From an uncultured Pseudomonadota bacterium (GTDB lineage: Bacteria; Myxococcota_A; UBA796; SXON01), in NCBI GenBank assembly GCA_903921785.1, contig CAIXRH010000128.1, positions 1-52,107 of the forward strand: a DNA stretch of 52,107 bases, read 5' to 3'. Of this stretch, positions 14,949 to 23,656 are shown piece by piece (the first letter of the stretch is position 1; each line of letters opens with the position of its first letter). The translations under genes and the position numbers were made by a program. The notes under the pieces are model-generated. The model saw only the letters and a program-made list of their open reading frames with translations. It was not told where the DNA came from and did no database searches.

Positions 14949-16244
14949 ATGGTCGCGCTTCTCCTGCTCAATGCCTGCCTCGATCCCGTCCAGAAGGACT
15001 CCACCGACGGCACCGACAGCGGCGACACCTCCGGTGGCGGCGGCGGCGGGGGCGTCACCATCCAGGACATCCGCGCCGGCGCGGTGGGCGACGGCGAGAC
15101 CGTCAGCCTCACCGGCGTCCTCGTCTCCTCCCCGCTCACCCGCGCGGACGCCGACTCTGGCAAGTCCGACGGGTTCTTCGTCCAGGACCCGGCGGGCGGC
15201 GAGAACAGCGGCCTCTACGTCTGGTCGCAGGGCCAGTTCGGCACCGAGCTCACCGTCCAGGAGGGCGATGAGGTCACGGTCAACGGCCAGATCAGCGACT
15301 TCTACGGCTGGCTTGAGCTGGCGGTCGGCGACGCGTCGGCCATTCAGGTGACCGGGTCGGGCACGCTGCCCGAGCCGACGAACCTCGGCGATGGCGCTGG
15401 CGTGGACTGGGACAAGTGGGAGAGCGTGCCGGTCACCCTGACCAACCAGACCCTGGTCGACGTCAACGACTTCGGCACCGGCCTGCTCTCTTCGGGCCTG
15501 AGCCTCGACGACGGCTTCGTGTTCAACGAGTACGACTGCCGCGGCAGCTACGCCTCCACGACCGGCATCATCTTCTTCCACGACTACGATGGCTCCGTCA
15601 CGACGGACGACTGGTCGATCAACGACCGCACCACCGATGAGCTCGCCGGCTACACCGCCCCCGAGGCGATCGACACCACGATCCGCGAGATCCGCCAGGA
15701 CGGCGTCTGCGGCCCGGTGCGCGTCACCGGCGTCATCGCCACCGCGCCGAGCTACGGCGAAGACAAGGACCGCACCTACGTGTTCATCCAGGACGCGGGC
15801 GGCGGCGAGTACAGCGGCATCGTGGCGTTCAGCCCCGCGGGCTACACCGCCTACGACGTCGGCACCACCTTCACGATCGAAGGGAGCGTCTCCAGCTACT
15901 ACGGCCTCGCGGAGCTCTATGTCGGCGACACCGGTTCGCTCACCGCCACCGGCGATGCTGAGCCCACCGCGTCCGTCATCACCGATCCGGTGACCGACTG
16001 GATGCCCTGGCAGTCGGCGCTGGTCACCATCCCCGACGTCACCGTCGCGGATGCGTCCACGCTCACCACCTACGGCACGGTGCTCACCGACAAGGGCGTG
16101 TACGTCGACAACCTGTTCACCCTGTACGACGCCGAAGATGGCACGCACTGGTCGAGCATCACCGGCCCGCTCAACTACACCAGCTACGACAACGTGCCGC
16201 AGTTCCTGGTGGAGCCGCGCACGACGGATGATCTGAAGGAGTAG
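14949..16244 (+). CDS. OB-fold-like repeat lipoprotein
   Basis: A 431-residue putative lipoprotein. MVALLLLNA precedes Cys10; then comes an Asp/Thr/Gly spacer ending in a run of seven Gly. Two similar halves follow (about residues 35-190 and 225-385). Each contains an ACTG-like order of motifs: a variant of IRxGxVxDGExVxxTGVL, then GFFVQDPAGGENSGLYVW or TYVFIQDAGGGEYSGIVAF, then GDEVTVNGQISDFYGWLEL or GTTFTIEGSVSSYYGLAEL. This is the pattern of OB-fold domains seen beside secreted nucleases and in nucleic-acid binding surface proteins. The nuclease itself is absent. Internal duplication is clear by eye; function is inferred only as a binding protein. Confidence 0.83.
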   Translation: MVALLLLNACLDPVQKDSTDGTDSGDTSGGGGGGGVTIQDIRAGAVGDGETVSLTGVLVSSPLTRADADSGKSDGFFVQDPAGGENSGLYVWSQGQFGTELTVQEGDEVTVNGQISDFYGWLELAVGDASAIQVTGSGTLPEPTNLGDGAGVDWDKWESVPVTLTNQTLVDVNDFGTGLLSSGLSLDDGFVFNEYDCRGSYASTTGIIFFHDYDGSVTTDDWSINDRTTDELAGYTAPEAIDTTIREIRQDGVCGPVRVTGVIATAPSYGEDKDRTYVFIQDAGGGEYSGIVAFSPAGYTAYDVGTTFTIEGSVSSYYGLAELYVGDTGSLTATGDAEPTASVITDPVTDWMPWQSALVTIPDVTVADASTLTTYGTVLTDKGVYVDNLFTLYDAEDGTHWSSITGPLNYTSYDNVPQFLVEPRTTDDLKE

Positions 16245-16246
16245 CC

Positions 16247-16273
16247 CGGCCTCGGGCTCAACCCGACCGGCCG
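16247..16273. terminator. stem-loop between convergent genes
   Basis: CGGCC-TCGGG-loop CTCAA-CCCGA-CC-GGCCG forms a 10-bp stem with a two-base bulge just behind the stop of the gene ending at 16244. It has no T-run but is the best hairpin in this gap, which is otherwise empty to 16331. Confidence 0.45.
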
Positions 16274-16331
16274 TGATCACCGCTCGCCCGGCGAGGACGC
16301 GGCGCTGGGGGGGGCGGGATTCCCGGCATCA

Positions 16332-17918
16332 TCAGTACAGCGCCCACACCTTCCGCTCGTCATCTTCGGCGAGCAAGGTTGCGTGGTCCTTGAGCGCCCG
16401 CACCGAGGTCCGGAACGTGGCCTCGATCGCGACGTGGGGGTGGACCACGACGTACCGCACCCCGAGGCCCGTCGCGCGGGTGACGGCGTCCTCCCAGGGG
16501 AGCTCGTTGCGGGCGACCTTGCGGAGGTCGGCGAGCACGCGGAGGCCGGCGGCGTTCATCCCGCTGTTGAGCGAGGCCGTGAGCGGGTGGCCGTGAACGG
16601 ACTGCTCAAAGAGCCGGGTTCGGGCGTACCCGGCCGGCAGGCTCACCACCGCGCCGTCGGGGGCGTCTCGCAGCGTGACCAGTGGCGCCGGAGCGGAGGC
16701 GTCCGACACCTCCGGCAGGTGCCGCGCTGGCGAGATCAGCAGCGACTCCGCGACGATGAACGCCCCGAGCCAGCCCGGCGCGCGGTCCGCGAGGAGCCCG
16801 AGGGCGAGAGGGGCGACGGTGGCGATGCGGTAGAGCAGGGAGAGCCCGTCGAACCCGGGGAGGCGCTCCAGCGCTGCGTAGGGAAGCGGCAGCGCGTGCA
16901 TGTGCCAGGGGACGGGGCCCCCGTTGATCACCAGGACCGGGCCCATCGCCAGCACCAGGCTCGCGACGGTGGTGAGCCAGAGCGCGCGGCTCCGACCCTT
17001 CCACGCCGCGAGGCCGAGCAGCACGAAGCCGAGGTACGCGGTGTGCACCAGGTCGCTGGCGTTCTGCTCGAGGTGGCTGAAGTCCGGCGCGCGGAAGTCC
17101 CCCGGCATCACGAAGACGCGGGGGTCTGCGGCGCCGACGGTGCGGCGGAGGCGGGCAAGGGTCTCGGCCGACTTGATGTCCACCAGCCCGTCCGCGGCGT
17201 GGCTCGCCAGGTTGTAGGCGTGCGCGAGGGGGAGGAGGAGCAGGGTGGCGAGCACCAGCGCCGGCCACAGCCGCCAGCCGCCCTTCTGGAACAGCGCCAG
17301 CGAACCGACCAGGAGAAACGCCCCGACCCCGGCGTACCAGCCGCCGCCCACCGCGGCCAGGGCGAGCCCGAGCCCCGCGAGTGGCACCCGCAGCCACGAC
17401 CGCCCCTCCGGCTCGGTCGCCCGGGCCGCCAGCAACCCGGCCAGCGGCAACCATGCGAGCGCGACCGCCTCCGAGGAGCCGTTCTGCAGGTGCGACAGGC
17501 AGATCGGCGCCCACACGTAGGCGAGCCCGGCGATCCAGCCGCGGCCGCCGAGGCGCCTCCCCAACGCGTCCGCGAAGAGCCCGCCGAGCGTCACGTGCAC
17601 CAGCACGGTCAAGGCGTAGGCGAGCGTCGCTCCCCACGCGAGGGTGATCGGCGCGGCCAACGCCGCGTTGAGTGGATCCGCCACCAGGAGGGTCCCGCCG
17701 CTGGGGTAGTCGAGCAGGGTGGTGTGGGTCGGGAAGCGCCCCTCGGCGAGCCCGTGCGCCACGAACCAGTAGGACCAGAGGGCGTTGTAGACGTCCGTCC
17801 GCACCCCACCGACGGTGGTGAGGGTCGGGTGGAGGACCAGCGGCCACGTCGCCGCGACCGCCGAGCCGCCGTACACCGCGGCGCGCAGCGCCCAGCGGGC
17901 GGGCCGGCGCCGGCTCAC
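16332..17918 (-). CDS. multi-spanning membrane protein, GT-C-glycosyltransferase-like
   Basis: A 528-residue protein with a basic N-terminus and about ten to twelve hydrophobic helices over residues 10-390, then a soluble tail of about 130 residues. The early loop VRTDVYNALWSYWFVAHGLAEGRFP contains the acidic residue context found in the first luminal loop of GT-C fold glycosyltransferases (mannosyltransferase/arabinosyltransferase-like), which use polyprenyl-phosphate sugars. It also resembles uncharacterised membrane proteins of this type in other bacteria. The ATG overlaps the TGA of the TldE-like gene (ATGA), so it is the last gene of that operon. Its specific reaction cannot be told. Confidence 0.75.
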   Translation of the reverse strand: MSRRRPARWALRAAVYGGSAVAATWPLVLHPTLTTVGGVRTDVYNALWSYWFVAHGLAEGRFPTHTTLLDYPSGGTLLVADPLNAALAAPITLAWGATLAYALTVLVHVTLGGLFADALGRRLGGRGWIAGLAYVWAPICLSHLQNGSSEAVALAWLPLAGLLAARATEPEGRSWLRVPLAGLGLALAAVGGGWYAGVGAFLLVGSLALFQKGGWRLWPALVLATLLLLPLAHAYNLASHAADGLVDIKSAETLARLRRTVGAADPRVFVMPGDFRAPDFSHLEQNASDLVHTAYLGFVLLGLAAWKGRSRALWLTTVASLVLAMGPVLVINGGPVPWHMHALPLPYAALERLPGFDGLSLLYRIATVAPLALGLLADRAPGWLGAFIVAESLLISPARHLPEVSDASAPAPLVTLRDAPDGAVVSLPAGYARTRLFEQSVHGHPLTASLNSGMNAAGLRVLADLRKVARNELPWEDAVTRATGLGVRYVVVHPHVAIEATFRTSVRALKDHATLLAEDDERKVWALY

Positions 17919-19612
17919 TTCCGCTCGATGGCCAGGACGCGGGGTTCGCCGCCCACCGCCACGTCGAGCTCCATCTCGCTGACCAGCACCGAGGGCACGT
18001 CCCAGGTGACGGGCACGCCGCCGGTGGCGCCGATCATGTAGCGCTGCGGGCCCGGAGGGCCGTCGAGCATGTCGATCGGGCCGGCGCCTGCAGACGCCCC
18101 GACGATGTCGCGCAGCGCCCGCCGATCCACGCCCACGAAGCGGAGGTTCCGCACCGGATCGCAGGTTCCGTTCGCGTGGAGCAGGCAGGCTTCGTACGGC
18201 GCGGTGAGCCCCGCGAGCGGGCCCTCCCCGGAGAACGCCACGTCGAGGTGGTCGACCATCGCGGGCGGCATCAGCCGCTGGATCACCAGCACCCCCTCCT
18301 GCCCGACCTCCTTGGCGAGGCGGATCGCGTCCGCGCGCAGCTTCTTCTCGGCGAGCAGCTTCGGCGGCTTCACGTGGACGAACCCGGGGAGGGCCCCGCG
18401 GCGGTCGTTGCCGAGCCCGCGCCCGTGGCCGGTGGACTCGGTGCGGTCCTTGCCGGGAATCCTCGACATCAAGACGTCCTTGAGGACGCCGTCGAAGATC
18501 AGGTCGACCTTGTGGGGGACGACGCCTTCGTGGTCGATCGCGTACTCGCCCGCGGCGCCGGTGTGGCTGGTCGGGTCGTCCCAGGCGGTCCAGCCTTCGG
18601 GGAGCAGGCGGCGACCGAGGCGGGCGAGGGGCACGGCGCCGCCGCCGAAGTCGTCGCCGGAGTCGTCCTCTTCCATCGGCCGGGTGCCGGCGAGCTCGGG
18701 GGCGAGGAGCTGGCTGAAGAGCTCGGCCGCAGCCGGGCCTTCGAAGAGCACGGGGCCGAGCCAGGGCTTGGGCGCTGGCGCGGCGGCGGTAGCGAGCAGG
18801 CGCGTGGCCATGTCGTGCGCCGCGGCTTCGAGCGCGGCGGCGTCAGGGAGCGAGCTCGCGTCGCGGCCCACCCACCACCGAGCGTCGCGAACGGAGGAGC
18901 CATCGGCGCGGCGGACGTTGGCTTCGACGCGGATGACCACGTTGCCGGTGGGTTGCCACGCGGCGGTGCCGGTGGTGTCGAGGAGCAGGCGCCAGCCGTG
19001 CCAGTCCCGGACCTCCACCTGCGCGGACTCCACCCCGGGGATGGACGCCGCAGCGCTCAGCGACCGCGCCAGCGCGTCCACCTCCTCGTTGCTCCAGGCG
19101 TTCCCGGGATGGGCGCCCGGGGCGCGCACGGTCGGGGGTACCGGCTGGTAGTCGGGCGGCGGCGGCTCCTTGAGGCCCTTGCGCGCCGCGAGCTTGTGCG
19201 AGAGGGTCTCCACCGCGTGTTTGTACGCAGTGTCGGTGGCGAGCCAGGCTTCGCGGCGGATGGCCAGCTCGTTGTCCTCGACCGGCAGTCGACGCGACTC
19301 CACGCCGTCCGGCTCGCCGAAGCCGCTGAAGTTGGACGAGTCGACCGTGTAGTCGCCCACCCGCACCTCGGTGCGGACGTTGCGGTACCGTTCGTCCGTG
19401 GAGCGCACGAGCGTGCCATCCTCGGCGAGCGAATCGCGCATCGCGCCGTCGAGCACGTCGTAGAGCACGAGGTAGGGCGGGGCGCCGTCGGGGAGCTTCA
19501 GGCCGCGGGCGCGGTCGAGCTCGGCGCTCAGCGCGGACTGGAGCACGGTCGACGGGGCCGGGATGGTCCCGGTGGGCGCGGCGAGCGCGGCCGCGAAGAG
19601 CAGCGGGCTCAT
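17915..19612 (-). CDS. exported TldE/PmbA-like protein lacking the zinc motif
   Basis: A 565-residue protein related to the TldD/TldE (PmbA) family. A short signal MSPLLFAAALA precedes APTG. At the position where TldD has its HExxxH zinc site (here in the phrase GPVLFEGPAAAELFSQLLAPEL, residues 286-307) there is no His or Glu pair, and the C-terminal segment aligning with the TldD zinc Cys reads ATGGVPVTW without Cys. That is the known situation in TldE, the non-catalytic partner in the TldD-TldE heterodimer that degrades unfolded or leader peptides. The ATG overlaps the TldD-like stop codon by four bases, which fits production of the two subunits in equal amounts. Unusually for the family, both subunits carry export signals. 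Confidence 0.82.
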   Translation of the reverse strand: MSPLLFAAALAAPTGTIPAPSTVLQSALSAELDRARGLKLPDGAPPYLVLYDVLDGAMRDSLAEDGTLVRSTDERYRNVRTEVRVGDYTVDSSNFSGFGEPDGVESRRLPVEDNELAIRREAWLATDTAYKHAVETLSHKLAARKGLKEPPPPDYQPVPPTVRAPGAHPGNAWSNEEVDALARSLSAAASIPGVESAQVEVRDWHGWRLLLDTTGTAAWQPTGNVVIRVEANVRRADGSSVRDARWWVGRDASSLPDAAALEAAAHDMATRLLATAAAPAPKPWLGPVLFEGPAAAELFSQLLAPELAGTRPMEEDDSGDDFGGGAVPLARLGRRLLPEGWTAWDDPTSHTGAAGEYAIDHEGVVPHKVDLIFDGVLKDVLMSRIPGKDRTESTGHGRGLGNDRRGALPGFVHVKPPKLLAEKKLRADAIRLAKEVGQEGVLVIQRLMPPAMVDHLDVAFSGEGPLAGLTAPYEACLLHANGTCDPVRNLRFVGVDRRALRDIVGASAGAGPIDMLDGPPGPQRYMIGATGGVPVTWDVPSVLVSEMELDVAVGGEPRVLAIERK

Positions 19613-21309
19613 CGGGCACCCCCGGGGACACCGAGCAGCGGCGGTCGATCGTTGCCCTTCTCTCGGCGTTGTACCTCTACGTCTTTCACCAGGAGGCTCG
19701 GTGCGCTCGCGCTCACCGGCACCCAGCCGCTCTCCGCGCCGCACACGCCGTTGAACACTTCGGTCTCCCCGCCGGCGGCGAGGATGTTCGCGAAGGTGGT
19801 CAGCGGGGTGCCGATGAGGTCCACCCCGCGCACGAGCTCGTCGGGCCGGCCGTCGGCGTACACCCGCCACACGGTCACGGGCTGCACGGCGAAGCTGTTG
19901 GGCGTGCTCCGCCCGGTGAAGGTGAAGCCGCCGGAGATGTCATCGAAGATGAGCCCCCAGGGTTTGCCCTGCTTCTTCACCTCGTCCACCAGGCGCTTGC
20001 GCAGCTCGGGGAAGGGGATCACCCCGTCGGCCTGCACCATCAGGTTGCCCTGCCGGGCGACGACGGCGTTGCCGGGCTGGCGGCGGCCGTGCCCGTTGCT
20101 GCGCCCGAAGCCGGCGACGGGCTCGCGCGACATCAGGAAGTTCTTCAGGACGCCGTGCTCGACGAGGGGGACGCGCTCGGCGGCCACGCCCTCGTCGTCC
20201 ACCGCGTAGTGTCCGTTGAGGTCGACGTTGCCGAGGCGGGCGAGGGTGGGGTCGTCGACCACGCTCAGGAACGCCGGGAGGATGGACTGCCCGACCCGGT
20301 TGGTGAACGTCTGGCCTTCATCCTCATCCTTCTGTCGGTGTCCCTCGATGCGGTGGCCGAAGATCTCGTGGAAGAAGACGCCGGCGGCGCGGCCCCGGAG
20401 GATCGCGGGGCCGGTCCACGGGTCGATGACCGGCGCGTGGCGCAGCGCCACCACCCGCTCGGCCACCCCGCGCGTCATCGCCTCGATCGCCGCGCGGTCA
20501 GGGAGGTGGTCCGCTGAGGCGACGTCCACGTAGTCGTAGACCGACAGGTTCATCCCGTCGTCCGCCACGGTCTGCGCCCAGGTGGCCACGCGGAGGTGGC
20601 GCCATGCGTCCCGAACGGCGGTGCCCTCGTTGGTGGCGATCCACCGGTCGTCTTCGGTCACGACCAGCTGCACGGCGCTGTCGTAGACCTCGGGGTAGTG
20701 CAGGTAGATGGAAGAGACTTCGCGGGTGAGCGCCTGCCAGGCCGGGGTGTCCACCACGATGGCGGGCGCGGGGGCGTCCAGGGTCACGGCCGCGGCGGCC
20801 GAGAAGTCGGCCGAGGTGTCGGTGCGCGCGACCTTCACCTGCTCGTTGCTACGCACCTTCACCAGACGGGCACGCCCGGCGCGGAACACGTCGTCGGTGG
20901 CGCGGAGGAGCTGGCGACGGAGGGGGTCGAGCGGGCCGTCGAAGCCGACGTACCATTGCGGGCGGGGCGTCTCGGAGAAGAAGCCTTGGTCGCGGAGCTT
21001 GTGGGTGCTGTCGAGCTGCATCGAGCCGACGCGCACATCTACGTCCAGCGAGCGGAGATGCTCGGGAACCGTGCCCGCTTCCGCGCCGTGGGAGCCCTGG
21101 ATCGTGAGCTCCCGATGGTCCACCAGCTCGTATTCTACGAAGTAGGCCGGGTCCGGCTCCTTCGCGAGCTGCTCGGACACCTCGCCGAGGGCCCCCTTGA
21201 GGACCGCCAGCACATCTTCCGACGGAGTGACCGCCGCGCTGGCGGCCGGCGCGGCGGACAGGACGAACAACGAGCCGGCCACGAGGCCCCACCACGAGCG
21301 GGTCTGCAT
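19609..21309 (-). CDS. exported TldD-like zinc metallopeptidase
   Basis: A 566-residue protein of the TldD metallopeptidase family. The zinc site is complete: FFHEIFGHRIEGH gives His314, Glu315 and His319, and the third ligand Cys523 lies in GVCGAESGWVPVSASAP, matching the TldD CGKDGQSVPVG-type segment. Other family phrases include GHGRRQPGNAVVARQGNL and GFTFTGRSTPNSFAVQP. The N-terminus MQTRSWWGLVAGSLFVLSAAPAASA is a normal signal peptide, so the enzyme is predicted to act outside the cytoplasm; classical TldD is cytoplasmic and processes peptide antibiotics such as microcin B17. The start is supported by TACGCG six bases upstream. It leads the TldD, TldE, GT-C operon. Confidence 0.88.
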   Translation of the reverse strand: MQTRSWWGLVAGSLFVLSAAPAASAAVTPSEDVLAVLKGALGEVSEQLAKEPDPAYFVEYELVDHRELTIQGSHGAEAGTVPEHLRSLDVDVRVGSMQLDSTHKLRDQGFFSETPRPQWYVGFDGPLDPLRRQLLRATDDVFRAGRARLVKVRSNEQVKVARTDTSADFSAAAAVTLDAPAPAIVVDTPAWQALTREVSSIYLHYPEVYDSAVQLVVTEDDRWIATNEGTAVRDAWRHLRVATWAQTVADDGMNLSVYDYVDVASADHLPDRAAIEAMTRGVAERVVALRHAPVIDPWTGPAILRGRAAGVFFHEIFGHRIEGHRQKDEDEGQTFTNRVGQSILPAFLSVVDDPTLARLGNVDLNGHYAVDDEGVAAERVPLVEHGVLKNFLMSREPVAGFGRSNGHGRRQPGNAVVARQGNLMVQADGVIPFPELRKRLVDEVKKQGKPWGLIFDDISGGFTFTGRSTPNSFAVQPVTVWRVYADGRPDELVRGVDLIGTPLTTFANILAAGGETEVFNGVCGAESGWVPVSASAPSLLVKDVEVQRREKGNDRPPLLGVPGGAR

Positions 21310-21315
21310 GCTCTC

Positions 21316-21321
21316 CGCGTA
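21316..21321 (-). promoter_or_regulatory. possible -10 hexamer TACGCG, 6 nt before the ATG at 21309
   Basis: TACGCG then GAGAGC then ATG. The GGAGAG overlapping it could alternatively serve as a ribosome-binding site, so the leaderless reading is less certain here. Confidence 0.3.
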
Positions 21322-21355
21322 TTCCGGACGGGCGGGCGGGGCCGCCGCAGGTCGG

Positions 21356-21769
21356 TCAGAGGTCGTCGTCGTCCTCGCCGCCCATCTCATCGAAGAAGCC
21401 GTCGGGGTCGTCTTCGTCGTCTTCGTCGTCTTCTTCGACGTCGTCGTCTTCGTCCTTGGTGGTCCACTCGATGTCGCAGACCTTCTCCAGGAGGGCCACG
21501 ACGTCCTCACCGGTGAATTCGAACTCCTGGTTGCTCTCGAATTCTTCTTCGAGGACCTCAAGGAGCGACGCATCGAGCTCGCCGGAGGACTCCAGCTTCA
21601 ACAACAGCTCATCGGCGTCGTCGAGCTTGAGCTCCTCGGCCACGGTGGCGATGAGCTCAACGAGGTGGGCGGCCACGGTCTCGGGCTCGGGCGTGCCAGT
21701 CTGGGCGTCGAAGTATTCGTCGAGCTGCTCGACCATGGTGTCGCGCATCTCATGGGGGAGTTGCATCAT
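21356..21769 (-). CDS. small protein with extremely acidic C-terminal tail
   Basis: A 137-residue cytoplasmic protein. Residues 1-95 are helical and Leu/Glu-rich (for example VAAHLVELIATVAEELKL); from about residue 105 the tail is almost all Asp and Glu (with DEDDDVEEDDEDDEDD). Two adjacent ATG codons start it, with GGAG seven bases upstream; TATACG about 20 bases upstream is a candidate -10. It is 46 bases upstream of the TldD-like gene. Unrecognised family; the polyacidic tail could bind basic partners or metal ions. Confidence 0.72.
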   Translation of the reverse strand: MMQLPHEMRDTMVEQLDEYFDAQTGTPEPETVAAHLVELIATVAEELKLDDADELLLKLESSGELDASLLEVLEEEFESNQEFEFTGEDVVALLEKVCDIEWTTKDEDDDVEEDDEDDEDDPDGFFDEMGGEDDDDL

Positions 21770-21824
21770 GCTCGGCTCCGGGGTGGCCGCGCGTATAGCG
21801 CCGCCCCGCGCAAGCATCAAGGGC

Positions 21825-22241
21825 TCAACGTTGAGGCACCGCCACGGGCCACGTGAGGTTGTAGTAGTCGTACCCCTCGCGGAGCTTCTGGAGCACCAGT
21901 TCACTCTCCGGAGAGTGCATGGTGCGGGACTCCACGGCGGCGTCGAACTCCTCGGTCGTCGGGCACACGTCCATCGGGTTGGTGCCGTGGCGGCGGGCGG
22001 TGCGTTCCAAGAGCGAGTTGGTACGCTTGAAGAACTCCCGCATGTCGGCGCGCGGATCGCCGTTGGTGGCCTCGGTGCCGGCGGCGCCGATGGACACGCC
22101 CTCCACGGTGGCGGACTCGTTCACCACGTAGATGAGCAGGAAATAGCCCAGCGCCCCGTTCACCAACATCATCGCGGCGTTGATCGCCAGCGTGAGCTTC
22201 ACCAGGCGGGTGAGGCGGGTGATCGAGGGGTCGTCGGCCAT
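21825..22241 (-). CDS. single-pass membrane hypothetical protein
   Basis: A 138-residue protein with a basic N-terminus (RLTRLVKL) followed by one hydrophobic helix (about residues 17-40) and a periplasm-facing or cytoplasmic helical domain of about 95 residues with one Cys. No family is recognised. It is codirectional with the acidic-tail and TldD genes downstream. The start is supported by TAGGCT seven bases upstream. Confidence 0.7.
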   Translation of the reverse strand: MADDPSITRLTRLVKLTLAINAAMMLVNGALGYFLLIYVVNESATVEGVSIGAAGTEATNGDPRADMREFFKRTNSLLERTARRHGTNPMDVCPTTEEFDAAVESRTMHSPESELVLQKLREGYDYYNLTWPVAVPQR

Positions 22242-22248
22242 CGTCGGG

Positions 22249-22254
22249 AGCCTA
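22249..22254 (-). promoter_or_regulatory. -10 hexamer TAGGCT, 7 nt before the ATG at 22241
   Basis: TAGGCT then CCCGACG then ATG, with no Shine-Dalgarno sequence; leaderless arrangement. Confidence 0.45.
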
Positions 22255-22367
22255 TCCCCTGGTCGGTGCCGCCGCCGTGCCGTCGGTCACCATGACACCG
22301 CGCGACGTCGCCCAGCGGGACAGGCGGCCGCGTTTCGGGGTATACGGGCGGCCCTGGAGGTACCCCC

Positions 22368-23504
22368 GTGCTGCTCGCTCTCACGTTCACCGCCCTCGCC
22401 GCCCCGAAGTCCGCTCCTGCCGGCCCGCCGTGCCTGGCGGAGGCCCAGAAGGCGCTGGCGGACGCGAGCCCGAACACCGCCGGAAAGGCCTGGTTGGATG
22501 TGGCCACGTGCGACGCGGCCGCGGGCAAGGCCACCGCCCCTGAAGCGTGGAAGCGCATCATCGCCGGCTCCGGGGCCGACGCGGCCGCGGTCAAGGCGAT
22601 CGAGCTCGGCCTCGGCGATACGATCCGCACCTGGGTGGAGACCCTTCAGCCCGACGAGAAGAGCGCCTTCATCAACGTGCTCGGCGAGCAGTGCACCAAC
22701 GCGGTCGTGCCGCCGTTCTTCCTGGATACCCAGAAGGCCGTGGGCGACAAGTTCTGGAGCGGTCGGTGGTACGCGGGGCTGGATGAGTGCCGGGTCCCGG
22801 CCGCCGTGGAGGCGCTCAACGCCGGCCTCGAGAGCCAGAAGGGCGACCCCACCCGGTTCAAGTCCATCCTCGAGACGCTCAGCCGCAACCTCGGGAAGGA
22901 CGCGGTTCCCGTCCTCGCGGCGAAGCTGGCCGCGGAGAAGGACAAGGAGCTCGCCACCTACATTGTCGGCGCGTTCGCCGACGCGGCGGGGGTGGGCTCG
23001 GTCGCCGGCGTCAACGTCGAGGCCGAGCAGGCCGCGATCACCGAGATCAAGAAGGCGGCCCCGACGCTGCCCGAGCCGGCCGTCGATCAGGCGCGCAACA
23101 CGCTCCTGGCGCTCGGCTCCGAAGCCGACAGCGATGCGATGGCCGCCCAGCGGTACCGCACCCTGGCCCAGGCGGATGGTTCGCTCCAGTACGGCATCTA
23201 CGTGACCAAGATCGCCACCTGCAAGAAGGACTCGAAGATCGAGGTCCACACCGCGCTGGTGACCGGCGCGGGGCGCACGTGGCCCGACCAGGTGGTTGCC
23301 CGGGTGCAGCCGGCGGTTGGCCAGCTCCAGTGGCACCTCCCGAAGGACTGCACGGGCGAGGTGGTCATCGTCGCCTCGGAGAAGCCGCTGAAGGACAAGG
23401 CCGCGTTCGAGGCGTTCACCGCCGCGCAGGACACCGACCTCCAGAAGAAGAACGCCGGCTTGAAGGCAAAGGTGTTCGCCGACCCGCCGATCCCGCTCCA
23501 GTAG
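22368..23504 (+). CDS. secreted helical-repeat hypothetical protein
   Basis: A 378-residue exported protein beginning at GTG, with an excellent GGAGG seven bases upstream; the frame has no other start between it and the previous in-frame stop. The signal MLLALTFTALA is short and uncharged, followed by APKSAP. Residues 20-260 are Ala/Glu/Lys-rich paired helices reminiscent of HEAT-type repeats (for example RFKSILETLSRNLGKDAVPVLAAKL). The last 110 residues form a beta domain with paired cysteines (KIATCKKDSKIEVHTALV and LPKDCTGEVVIVAS). No specific family is recognised. TATACG at 22341-22346 is a candidate -10. Confidence 0.8.
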   Translation: MLLALTFTALAAPKSAPAGPPCLAEAQKALADASPNTAGKAWLDVATCDAAAGKATAPEAWKRIIAGSGADAAAVKAIELGLGDTIRTWVETLQPDEKSAFINVLGEQCTNAVVPPFFLDTQKAVGDKFWSGRWYAGLDECRVPAAVEALNAGLESQKGDPTRFKSILETLSRNLGKDAVPVLAAKLAAEKDKELATYIVGAFADAAGVGSVAGVNVEAEQAAITEIKKAAPTLPEPAVDQARNTLLALGSEADSDAMAAQRYRTLAQADGSLQYGIYVTKIATCKKDSKIEVHTALVTGAGRTWPDQVVARVQPAVGQLQWHLPKDCTGEVVIVASEKPLKDKAAFEAFTAAQDTDLQKKNAGLKAKVFADPPIPLQ

Positions 23505-23584
23505 CGGGTCGCGGTCCGCCTTCCGGATCGGCCCCGTGGTGCGGAGCGCGATGGTGCGCATCCCCACCCTCGGCGATTCAAGAG

Positions 23585-23626
23585 GCCGACGGCAAGCGCA
23601 CGGTCGCACTTCGAGAGACGGTCGGC
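23585..23626 (+). terminator. possible terminator behind the secreted helical-repeat gene
   Basis: GCCGAC (23585-23590) pairs with GTCGGC (23621-23626), followed by GTTTTCTCT. The loop is long (about 30 nt), so strength is uncertain. The 152-base gap 23505-23656 between convergent genes holds nothing else visible. Confidence 0.3.
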
Positions 23627-23656
23627 GTTTTCTCTGGCGGACGCCGCCGGGCGGGA

